A stretch of 5,577 nt of DNA from an uncultured Eubacteriales bacterium. GTDB taxonomy: Bacteria; Bacillota; Clostridia; Lachnospirales; Anaerotignaceae. The position numbers and the translations under genes are program-made. The notes under the pieces are model-generated. The model was not told where the DNA came from and made no database searches. It saw only the letters and a program-made list of their open reading frames with translations. The stretch is taken from NCBI GenBank assembly GCA_934552695.1, contig CAKTER010000109.1:1-5577 (forward strand), given 5' to 3'. This document shows, piece after piece, positions 1 to 5,016 of the stretch (its first letter is position 1; each line of letters starts with the position of its first letter).

Positions 1-431
1 ACGGACCGGGTCATATCGATGCGCCAAACGCCACCGGAGGTTTGGAGCTCCCGGGCGGCAAAGCCCGCCTCGGTGCCGAAGAACCTGGGGGTTTCCCGGG
101 CAAAAATTCCCGGCACCCGCCGGTACAGTCCCGGGATACGCATGAGCCGGAGAAGCCACTTTTTTATCCGCCGGGCCCGCTGCTCCACATAGCCGTGGAG
201 GATGGATAGGGCCTCGTCCTTTGGTATCACGGCTTGCAAAGTCTCGTAGGCGGCAATTCCCGGCAGGATTTGGCTTTCCAAATGGCGCTGCTTTTGCGGG
301 GGGACCCCGGCGTTTTCCCGGCGCAGCTCCGCCAGCCGCCGGGTAAAAGCGGCGTTCAGAGCCTCGGCCCGGTCCGGAAAGCGCTGGGCAATGGTTTTTT
401 GAAAATCGGCAGTCAAATAGCTGGGCTTCAT
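1..431 (-). CDS. L-2-amino-thiazoline-4-carboxylic acid hydrolase-like protein, N-terminal part
   Basis: The ATG lies at 429-431 and reads leftward; 143 codons are visible without a stop before the window edge, so the C-terminus is missing. An AAGGAGG ribosome binding site lies about 8 bases before the start, which makes the start secure. The protein begins MKPSYLTADF. It has a charged helical N-terminus, then HLESQILPGIAAYETLQ around residues 50-66, a basic helix (RARRIKKWLLRL, about 86-97) and a late segment GGVWRIDMTRSV (about 132-143). The LPGIAAY-type helix and the W-x-x-D-x-T-R segment are what I remember from the ATC hydrolase family (PF14196). The named enzyme of that family opens the thiazoline ring in a bacterial route to L-cysteine. 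Most Clostridia members are uncharacterised, so the substrate here is unknown. No signal peptide is visible; it is probably cytoplasmic. It is transcribed away from the metal operon, from its own promoter. Family assignment is from memory and fairly confident; function is not. Confidence 0.72.
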   Translation of the reverse strand, partial: MKPSYLTADFQKTIAQRFPDRAEALNAAFTRRLAELRRENAGVPPQKQRHLESQILPGIAAYETLQAVIPKDEALSILHGYVEQRARRIKKWLLRLMRIPGLYRRVPGIFARETPRFFGTEAGFAARELQTSGGVWRIDMTRS

Positions 432-479
432 ATAAAATCCCTCCTTGGGGAAGAAATTCCGTGATTTTTCGGAAGAAAG

Positions 480-499
480 AAGTTAGCCAAAACTAACTT
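480..499. promoter_or_regulatory. Palindromic operator-like site at the start of the hydrolase transcript
   Basis: A perfect inverted repeat has 7-bp arms AAGTTAG (480-486) and CTAACTT (493-499) separated by CCAAAA. On the minus strand it begins about 7-8 bases after the -10 box, so it covers roughly +1 to +20 of the predicted transcript. A repressor bound there would block initiation or clearance. The TTAG/CTAA half-sites resemble those used by several metal- or ligand-sensing repressor families (DtxR-, MarR- and TetR-type), and the sequence does not decide between them. It could instead form a small hairpin in the 5' UTR. Confidence 0.5.
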
Positions 500-506
500 T
501 AGGGAT

Positions 507-535
507 AGTATAGCATGGGCCACCGAGAGTTTCAA
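507..535 (-). promoter_or_regulatory. Sigma-A promoter of the hydrolase-like gene
   Basis: On the minus strand, TTGAAA (complement of 530-535) is followed by exactly 17 bases and then TATACT (complement of 507-512). Each hexamer matches the sigma-A consensus at five of six positions. The start would fall near 499-500, giving a 5' leader of about 69 bases before the ATG at 431. Confidence 0.75.
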
Positions 536-560
536 GATGGGCCGGATGGATTTTTTTCGT

Positions 561-584
561 AAAAAGCCCGGGATTGAACCCGGG
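561..584 (-). terminator. Weak intrinsic-terminator-like hairpin upstream of the divergent promoters
   Basis: CCCGGG (567-572) and CCCGGG (579-584) can pair across a 6-base loop. On the minus strand the stem is followed by C and then TTTTT (complement of 561-565). It would stop leftward transcription about 30 bp before the -35 box of the hydrolase promoter, so it may insulate that promoter from antisense reading. No minus-strand gene ends here, and the 6-bp stem is short. Confidence 0.3.
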
Positions 585-747
585 GCGACCGGCAAAATCC
601 GGGGGAGAGGGCAGGTTTGCCGCAGAAAAAGGGGGCGGATACGGTGGGCAGAAGCGCTTTGCAGGGCAACCGGGACCGGGGAAAAACCGAGACCGGAAAA
701 AGGGCCGGACAGTTTACTATTTTTGTAAAAAAAACGTGAAAAAATCG
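585..747. other. Non-coding part of the divergent intergenic region
   Basis: Between the weak hairpin and the metal-operon promoter I see no credible gene. The plus strand is purine-rich with runs such as GGGGGAGAGGG, and short open frames here lack ribosome binding sites and family resemblance. Near the right end a small AT-rich palindrome, TTTAC (713-717) and GTAAA (725-729) around a 7-base spacer, lies about 19 bp upstream of the -35 box. It could be a regulator site but is too short to assign. Confidence 0.5.
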
Positions 748-776
748 TTGAAAAATGCGAAAGAATGTGGTATATA
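748..776 (+). promoter_or_regulatory. Sigma-A promoter of the metal-ATPase operon
   Basis: TTGAAA (748-753) is followed by a 17-base spacer and TATATA (771-776). The TG at 768-769, one base before the -10, gives an extended -10 (TGG-TATATA). The start would be near 783, about 30 bases before the first ATG of the operon. The flanks are very AT-rich (A-runs at 727-744), unlike the surrounding GC-rich DNA, as is usual for a promoter with an upstream element. Confidence 0.7.
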
Positions 777-812
777 TGGGGTACAAAAAATAGCGAAAAG
801 ATGGTGATGGGA

Positions 813-893
813 ATGAAGGCACACAAAACGTTGGCATGGTTGACCGTGCTGTTTTTTATTCTGACCGTTGTCACAGGCTATGAAAAAAAGTAA
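813..893 (+). CDS. 26-residue single-span membrane peptide, first gene of the metal operon
   Basis: ATG at 813, TAA at 891-893. The peptide starts MKAHKTLAWL, has a hydrophobic stretch over about residues 7-21 (aromatic and beta-branched: W, FF, I, VV), and ends TGYEKK. This is one predicted membrane helix with positive residues at both ends and no cleavable-signal pattern. In-frame ATGs also occur at 801 and 807. I chose 813 because AGATGGTGAT just upstream matches the extended anti-Shine-Dalgarno target at 8 of 10 positions with ideal spacing. The stop codon directly abuts the GGGAGG of the next gene, so translation is probably coupled. The coding case rests on this placement, the promoter about 37 bp upstream and the sensible membrane-peptide composition. 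I do not firmly recognise a family. A role as a small membrane partner of the downstream ATPase is inference from the operon. Confidence 0.62.
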   Translation: MKAHKTLAWLTVLFFILTVVTGYEKK

Positions 894-906
894 GGGAGGA
901 CTTACC

Positions 907-1185
907 ATGAAATATGCAAAACTGGGTTTGTTTGCTGCCGGTGCGCTGTTTGGCAGCGTGGGCATTAAGCTTTTGACCAGCAAGGACGCCAAAAAGGTAT
1001 ATACCCACACCACTGCCGCCGCTCTGCGGGCCAAGGAGAGTGTGATGACCACCGTGACCAACATGAAGGAAAACTGCGGCGACATTTTGGCTGATGCCAA
1101 GGAGCTGAACGAGGAGCGGACCGAGGCGGAGACCCCCGAGACCATTGCCGATTGCTGCTGCGAAGCCACTGGCGAGAACGCTTAA
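907..1185 (+). CDS. DUF6110-like small membrane-anchored protein, candidate ATPase-associated metal chaperone
   Basis: The ATG at 907 follows GGGAGGA with a 6-base spacer; 92 residues. An upstream in-frame TTG (868) would overlap the tiny gene and lacks a binding site. Residues about 4-23 form a glycine-rich membrane helix with a GxxxG pattern (G12, G16, then G19), suited to helix packing. Residues 24-70 are a charged, mostly helical soluble region containing SKDAKKVYTHTTAA and a C-G-D-I-L-A-D-A segment (Cys57). The acidic tail carries three consecutive cysteines (83-85). I recognise the overall pattern as DUF6110, which I recall from Firmicutes beside metal P-type ATPases. The plan resembles mycobacterial PacL proteins (DUF1490): about 90 residues, one N-terminal span, a metal-binding C-terminus and a gene directly upstream of a P1B ATPase. 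Metal delivery to, or scaffolding of, the ATPase is therefore a reasonable inference, not shown. The Cys cluster could bind a thiophilic metal. Confidence 0.8.
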   Translation: MKYAKLGLFAAGALFGSVGIKLLTSKDAKKVYTHTTAAALRAKESVMTTVTNMKENCGDILADAKELNEERTEAETPETIADCCCEATGENA

Positions 1186-1208
1186 GTTGACCAAAAGGAA
1201 AACGGAAC

Positions 1209-1241
1209 AAGAGAGCCGCCTGGTGTGACCGGCTCTTTTTT
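1209..1241 (+). terminator. Internal intrinsic terminator / attenuator before the ATPase gene
   Basis: AGAGCCG (1212-1218) pairs with CGGCTCT (1230-1236), extendable by G-U and A-U pairs outward, around an 11-base loop, and is followed by a T-run at 1236-1241. It lies 24 bases after the DUF6110-like stop and ends 17 bases before the ATPase start. I see no convincing promoter between the hairpin and the ATPase, so the ATPase probably depends on read-through. That would make it less abundant than the small proteins. Confidence 0.72.
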
Positions 1242-1258
1242 CCTTGGGAGGTACGACC

Positions 1259-3352
1259 ATGAAGTGCAGTATTTTGCATGAATCGGCAGGCCGGATGCGG
1301 GTACGCCTGGACTGCGGGGCCATGAGCCTGCATCAGGCCGATGTGCTGGAATACTATTTAAAGGCGGTGGACGGGGTCACCGGTGTGAAGGTGTACGACC
1401 GCACCCGGGATGCCGTGATTTTGTACAAGGCCGACCGGGGAGCGCTGGTGCAGGCGCTGGGGCGGTTCTCGTTTGCGGCGGCCGAAGCGCTGAATCTGGT
1501 GCCGGAGCATACGTCCCGGGCCCTGAACCGGGAGTTCGAGGACCGGCTGGCCTCCATGATTTTGCGGCGGGTCATTTCCAAGCTGTTTTTACCCGCCCCC
1601 CTCACCACGGCTATGGCTCTTTACCGGGCCATCCCCTACATTGGCAAGGGGCTTTCGGCCCTCTTCCGCGGCAAGCTTTCGGTAGCGGTGCTGGATGGCA
1701 CGGCGGTTACCGTTTCGCTGTTGCGGGGGGACTTCGACACCGCCAGTTCGGTGATGTTTATGCTGGGCCTGGGCGATTTGCTGGAGGAATGGACCCACAA
1801 AAAGTCGGTAGCCAACCTGGCCGACGCCATGTCGCTGGGGGTGGACAAGGTGTGGCTTAAGACCGACAACACCGAGATTTTGGTGCCCATTGGCTCTGTA
1901 CGGGTGGGCGACCGGATTGTGGTCCGCACCGGGAACATGATTCCCTTGGACGGCAAGGTGGTAGACGGCGAAATGACCGTGAACCAGGCCTCCATCACCG
2001 GGGAATCCCTGCCGGTGCTGAAGCGGGCGGGCAGCTATGTTTACGCCGGGACGGTAGCCGAAGAGGGCGAGTGCGTGATTGCGGTGGACAAGGCCCAGGG
2101 CGGCGGCCGGTACGACCGAATCGTGAAAATGATTGAGGAGTCGGAAAAGCTGAAGTCGGTGGCCGAGGACAAGGCCGCCCGGCTGGCCGACCGGCTGGTG
2201 CCCTACACCCTGGGCGGAGCGGCGGCTACCTGGTGTATTACCCGCAACGCCACCAAGGCGCTGTCGGTGCTGATGGTGGACTTTTCCTGCGCCCTGAAGC
2301 TGGCCATCCCCCTGTCGGTGCTTTCGGCCATGCGGGAAAGCGGCCATTACGGCATTTCCATTAAGGGCGGGCGCTTTTTGGAGGCCATTGCCAACGCCGA
2401 TACCGTGGTGTTCGATAAGACCGGCACCCTGACCTATGCCTTGCCCAAGGTGGCCCGGGTCATCCCCTTTGGCGACCATGCCGAGGACGAGGTGTTGCGG
2501 CTGGCGGCCTGTTTGGAGGAGCACTACCCGCACTCCATGGCCAACGCCGTGGTGGAGGAGGCCCGGCACCGGGGGCTTTCCCACGAGGAGTGCCATTCCC
2601 AGGTGGAATATGTGGTGGCTCACGGCATTTCCAGTATGGTCAACGGCGAAAAGGTCATTATTGGCAGCCCCCACTTTGTGTTTGAGGACGAGGGCTGTGT
2701 GGTGCCTGCCGGCGAGGAGGAGAAGTTCGAGGCCCTGCCCGAGGAATACTCCCTGCTGTACCTGTGCATTTCCGGTAAGCTGGCGGCGGTAATCTGTGTA
2801 TCTGACCCCTTGCGGACGGAGGCCAGGGCTACCATCGAAGCCCTACACGCCTGCGGTATTTCCAAGGTGGTGATGATGACCGGCGACAACAAAAAGACGG
2901 CGGCGGCGGTGGCCCGGCAGGTGGGCCTGGACGAGTTTTATGCCGAGGTGCTGCCCGAGGATAAGGCCAATTTTGTCCGCAGCGAAAAGGCGGCGGGCCG
3001 GACGGTGATTATGATTGGGGACGGGGTGAACGATTCCCTGGCCCTGTCGGAGGCCGACGTAGGCATTGCCATCAACACCGGGGCGGCCATTGCCCGGGAG
3101 ATTTCCGATGTGACCATTGCCTCCGAGGATTTGGAGGTGCTGGTGACCCTGCGGCGGCTGAGCCAGGCGCTGATGGGGCGGATTCACCGGGACTACCGGA
3201 TTATTGTGGGCTTTAACTTCTCCCTGATTGTGCTGGGGGTGCTGGGGATTTTGCCGCCGACCATGTCGGCGCTGCTGCACAATATGTCCACGCTGGCCAT
3301 CAGCCTGAAGAGCATGACGAATTTGCTGCCCGAATCGAAAAAAGCGGGATAA
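1259..3352 (+). CDS. P1B-like heavy-metal translocating P-type ATPase with non-canonical FSC membrane motif
   Basis: The ATG at 1259 follows GGGAGG with a 7-base spacer (the in-frame TTG at 1244 is rejected); 697 residues, normal for the family. It exports or moves a metal ion across the cytoplasmic membrane using ATP. Residues 1-70 form an HMA-like ferredoxin fold lacking the CxxC metal site. Membrane helices follow at about 105-125, 141-157 and 160-178. The actuator domain has TGES (247-250). A helix pair spans about 312-357, then the phosphorylation site DKTGT (386-390, Asp386), an N-domain with HYPHS (422-426), TGDN (541-544) and GDGVND (587-592). The final helices span about 644-685. The M4 motif, usually CPC or SPC, reads F342-S343-C344 followed by ALKLAIP. 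The loop usually GDGINDAPAL has Ser-Leu in place of Ala-Pro, and the last helix has H674-N675 where Zn/Cd pumps have His-Asp. Catalytic residues are intact, so it should be active. Substrate is undetermined: Mn, Zn and Fe are all possible. It is the third gene of the operon. Confidence 0.93.
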   Translation: MKCSILHESAGRMRVRLDCGAMSLHQADVLEYYLKAVDGVTGVKVYDRTRDAVILYKADRGALVQALGRFSFAAAEALNLVPEHTSRALNREFEDRLASMILRRVISKLFLPAPLTTAMALYRAIPYIGKGLSALFRGKLSVAVLDGTAVTVSLLRGDFDTASSVMFMLGLGDLLEEWTHKKSVANLADAMSLGVDKVWLKTDNTEILVPIGSVRVGDRIVVRTGNMIPLDGKVVDGEMTVNQASITGESLPVLKRAGSYVYAGTVAEEGECVIAVDKAQGGGRYDRIVKMIEESEKLKSVAEDKAARLADRLVPYTLGGAAATWCITRNATKALSVLMVDFSCALKLAIPLSVLSAMRESGHYGISIKGGRFLEAIANADTVVFDKTGTLTYALPKVARVIPFGDHAEDEVLRLAACLEEHYPHSMANAVVEEARHRGLSHEECHSQVEYVVAHGISSMVNGEKVIIGSPHFVFEDEGCVVPAGEEEKFEALPEEYSLLYLCISGKLAAVICVSDPLRTEARATIEALHACGISKVVMMTGDNKKTAAAVARQVGLDEFYAEVLPEDKANFVRSEKAAGRTVIMIGDGVNDSLALSEADVGIAINTGAAIAREISDVTIASEDLEVLVTLRRLSQALMGRIHRDYRIIVGFNFSLIVLGVLGILPPTMSALLHNMSTLAISLKSMTNLLPESKKAG

Positions 3353-3370
3353 GACTATCTTGAAAAAATG

Positions 3371-3397
3371 AAAAAGCCTCCTTCGGGGGGCTTTTTT
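3371..3397 (+). terminator. Strong intrinsic terminator of the metal operon
   Basis: AAAAAGCCTCC (3371-3381) pairs with GGGGGCTTTTT (3386-3396) around a UUCG tetraloop, giving an 11-bp stem with one G-U pair and a run of six T. It ends the transcript 18-45 bases after the ATPase stop. The A-run on the 5' side makes it potentially bidirectional. Confidence 0.92.
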
Positions 3398-3457
3398 GTA
3401 TGGAAAAAAGCAGGAAGGGGCATAGGAATAGGAATAAAGGGGAAGGGGAGTTGTCCC

Positions 3458-3573
3458 TTGCCCTTTGCCCCTAGGCTCCCTTGTGTAAAGGGAGTACAGC
3501 CGTTCGGCTGTCGGGGGGATTGCTTAAAAAAGGAAATTATCGCATTTTCATTTATTTTAGAGCATATTTTGGA
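3458..3573 (+). repeat. Hairpin repeat, copy 1 (upstream of the phosphate transporter gene)
   Basis: The core at 3458-3522 matches 4769-4834 with three substitutions and one 1-base gap. It contains hairpin CTCCCTT/AAGGGAG (3476-3482 with 3488-3494) and hairpin ACAGCC/GGCTGT (3496-3501 with 3506-3511), then ends GGGGGGATTG. A second shared block, ATTTTC...TATTT...AGAGCATATTTT...GG (3544-3572), lies further right, so the duplicated unit is longer than the core. Only the right half of the composite element seen at 4687-4834 is present. I associate such repeats with Oscillospiraceae genomes; their origin (MITE-like or REP-like) is not known to me. Confidence 0.8.
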
Positions 3574-3616
3574 AAAAAACGAGGGCGGGAGATCCGGCCT
3601 CTTTAGGGGGGAGAGG

Positions 3617-4636
3617 ATGAGGGAGCTTATATCCGGGGGCAGCCCGGCGTTATGGCTGACCTTGGGGCTGGTTACGGCGGTGATTTTAGTCAACGGCGGC
3701 ACCGACGCTCCCAACGCCATTGCCACCTGTGTGGGCAGCGGGGCTTTGGGGCTGCGGCCGGCGCTGCTTTTGGCGGCGGGCATGAATTTTTTGGGGGTAT
3801 GGACGGCGGCCCGGGGGCAGGCCCGGGTGGCGGCAACCCTGTGCCACATAGCGGACTTTGGCCCCGACCCGGCCCGGGGGCTTTTGGGGCTGTGCGCTGC
3901 CCTCACGGCCATTGTGATTTGGGCGGTTGCGGCTTGGTACTTTGGCATTCCTACCAGCGAAAGCCATGCGTTAATGGCAGGGCTGGCGGGGGCGGCCCTG
4001 GGAATGCCTGGGGCGGCGGGGAGCCTCCAACCCGGGGCTTGGCAATGGGTTTTTGGCGGGCTGGGGCTTTCGGCCATTTTGGGGTTTGGCCTGGGGTTTT
4101 GGCTCACCCGGGGGTTTTCGGCCCTCAGCCGGGGCCGGCGCACCGCAGCTTTTTTTCGCCGGGGACAGGTAGGGGGCGCTGCCGCCATGGCCTTTTGCCA
4201 CGGGGCGCAGGACGGGCAAAAGTTTATGGGGGTGTTTTGGCTGGGGGCGGCCTTGGCCCGGGGAAAAACCGGGGGGATGCCCGCCGCCATGCCCTTTGGC
4301 CTAACGGTGTACTGCGCCTTGTGTATGGCCTTGGGAACGGCGCTGGGCGGGCGGCGCATCATTCGGGCGGTGGGACAGGAGATGACCCCGCTTTCGCCGT
4401 TGCAGGGGTTTGCCGCCGACGTGGCCGGGGCGGTGTGCCTGCTGCTTTCCACCGCCGGTGGGCTGCCGGTCTCCACCACTCACACCAAAACCACGGCGGT
4501 GATGGGGGCCGGGGCCGCCGGGGACTGGCATAGCGTGGATTGGGGGCTGGCCCGGGAGATGGTGTTGGCTTGGGTGCTGACCTTTCCCGGGTGCGGGATG
4601 ATTGGGTTTGGGCTGGTGAAGCTGCTGGTGAAGTAG
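3617..4636 (+). CDS. Inorganic phosphate transporter, Pit family
   Basis: ATG at 3617, TAG at 4634-4636; 339 residues. The reading frame is open back to 3368, but the upstream part crosses the terminator and the hairpin repeat, and GGGGGGAGAGG just before 3617 supplies the binding site. This integral membrane protein should carry phosphate, probably as a metal-phosphate complex, by cation symport. It shows the two-fold repeat of the PHO4/Pit family (PF01384). Half one has NGGTDAPNAIAT (26-37) and PTSESHAL (112-119); half two has AFCHGAQDGQKFMG (192-205) and PVSTTHT (284-290). The key Asp of each half is present (D30, D199). Thr and Gln replace the Asn of the textbook GxND motifs, which I recall as typical of the Clostridia branch. 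Around ten hydrophobic helices fill the rest. No PhoU-like (DUF47) partner gene is adjacent. The coding strand is very G-rich with many GGG glycine codons. It is a single-gene unit flanked by two direct hairpin repeats. Confidence 0.92.
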   Translation: MRELISGGSPALWLTLGLVTAVILVNGGTDAPNAIATCVGSGALGLRPALLLAAGMNFLGVWTAARGQARVAATLCHIADFGPDPARGLLGLCAALTAIVIWAVAAWYFGIPTSESHALMAGLAGAALGMPGAAGSLQPGAWQWVFGGLGLSAILGFGLGFWLTRGFSALSRGRRTAAFFRRGQVGGAAAMAFCHGAQDGQKFMGVFWLGAALARGKTGGMPAAMPFGLTVYCALCMALGTALGGRRIIRAVGQEMTPLSPLQGFAADVAGAVCLLLSTAGGLPVSTTHTKTTAVMGAGAAGDWHSVDWGLAREMVLAWVLTFPGCGMIGFGLVKLLVK

Positions 4637-4640
4637 GAAA

Positions 4641-4670
4641 GGGGCGAGGGAGCAGGGAGGGCGAGGGGGG
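4641..4670 (+). other. G-run cluster with G-quadruplex potential just after the transporter stop
   Basis: Five G-runs of three or more (GGGG, GGG, GGG, GGG, GGGGGG) separated by 1-4 bases start four bases after the TAG. This meets the standard G3+N1-7 quadruplex pattern on the coding strand, so it would also be in the mRNA 3' end. No ordinary terminator hairpin with a T-run follows the gene, so this and the adjacent hairpins may be where transcription ends or the mRNA is protected. That role is inference. Confidence 0.5.
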
Positions 4671-4686
4671 AGGAAGGTCAAGGACG

Positions 4687-4834
4687 CAATCCCTCCGGCT
4701 TCGCCACTACGCAGCTCAGCCACCTCCCTTCCTCGAAGGGAGGCTTGGTGCGGAGGAAATTTTTGCCTTTGCCCCTTGCCCCTAGGCTCCCTTGTGTAAA
4801 GGGAGTGACAGCCGTTTGGCTGTCGGAGGGATTG
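4687..4834 (+). mobile_element. 148-bp MITE-like element with 11-bp terminal inverted repeats
   Basis: CAATCCCTCCG (4687-4697) and CGGAGGGATTG (4824-4834) are perfect inverted repeats. Inside are three perfect hairpins: CCTCCCTT/AAGGGAGG (4723-4730 with 4736-4743), CTCCCTT/AAGGGAG (4787-4793 with 4799-4805) and GACAGCC/GGCTGTC (4807-4813 with 4818-4824). No coding capacity is evident. The right 66 bp match the repeat at 3458-3522. Terminal inverted repeats, small size and no gene fit a non-autonomous element. I could not identify an unambiguous target-site duplication, so it could also be two oppositely oriented hairpin repeats side by side. Confidence 0.6.
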
Positions 4835-4905
4835 TTATTAGTCTAACGGGAGATTGTTTCAAGGGGATTGATGGATTTTCGCCTATTTGAGAGCATATTT
4901 TTGGC
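4769..4905 (+). repeat. Hairpin repeat, copy 2 (downstream of the phosphate transporter gene)
   Basis: This is the same orientation as copy 1 and includes its core (4769-4834) plus the tail ATTTTCGCCTATTTGAGAGC (from 4875) and ATATTTTTGG. Between core and tail it has about 24 more bases than copy 1. The right half of the 148-bp element lies within it, so the terminal-inverted-repeat element and the duplicated unit do not share a right boundary. Confidence 0.75.
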
Positions 4906-4970
4906 AAACAGATGAAAGTAAATGCAAGATAGAGCCAAGCCAACGCTTTTAGGGTAAGAGAAAAAAGGGC
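4835..4970. other. Non-coding spacer right of the repeat element
   Basis: After the repeat tail ending near 4905 I see no gene, promoter or structured RNA. The stretch is AT-richer than its surroundings. Open frames on the minus strand here simply read through the repeat and lack a binding site. Confidence 0.5.
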
Positions 4971-4999
4971 AAAAGAAAAAGCCGGGACAAGGCCCGGCT
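4971..4999 (-). terminator. Intrinsic terminator of the right-edge gene
   Basis: AGCCGGG (4980-4986) and CCCGGCT (4993-4999) form a perfect 7-bp stem with a 6-base loop. Read on the minus strand it is followed by TTTTTCTTTT (complement of 4971-4980). It lies 17 bases past the stop codon of the minus-strand gene. Confidence 0.88.
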
Positions 5000-5016
5000 G
5001 AAAAACACAGCACAAA

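Noticed and set aside
561..590. tRNA fragment on the minus strand (GGGTTCAATCC resembles a T-arm)
   Set aside because: The T-stem would contain a G-G mismatch, and no anticodon arm, D-arm or acceptor stem can be found nearby. The self-complementary CCCGGG pair explains the resemblance.
537..807. Short plus-strand open frames in the divergent intergenic region
   Set aside because: No binding sites, Arg/Gly/Lys-rich low-information translations, and they run through the promoter of the metal operon.
868..906. TTG start extending the DUF6110-like protein by 13 residues
   Set aside because: It overlaps the tiny upstream gene, has no binding site and adds non-conserved residues; ATG 907 has GGGAGGA at correct spacing.
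1589..2674. Long open frame of 361 codons on the minus strand inside the ATPase gene
   Set aside because: It is antisense to conserved ATPase motifs, lacks a binding site and is His/Gly/Gln-rich in the way expected for the complement of a GC-rich gene.
3368..3616. N-terminal extension of the phosphate transporter to 422 residues
   Set aside because: The added 83 codons translate the operon terminator and the hairpin repeat and resemble no Pit protein; a binding site precedes 3617.
3355..4479. Long open frame of 374 codons on the minus strand over the transporter gene
   Set aside because: Pro/Ala/Lys-rich shadow of a G-rich gene that also reads through the terminator and the repeat; no family resemblance.
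4782..5015. 77-codon minus-strand open frame between the transporter and the right-edge gene
   Set aside because: It consists of the reverse strand of the repeat plus the terminator hairpin; its likeness to a frame near 3480-3575 is due to the DNA repeat, not a shared protein.
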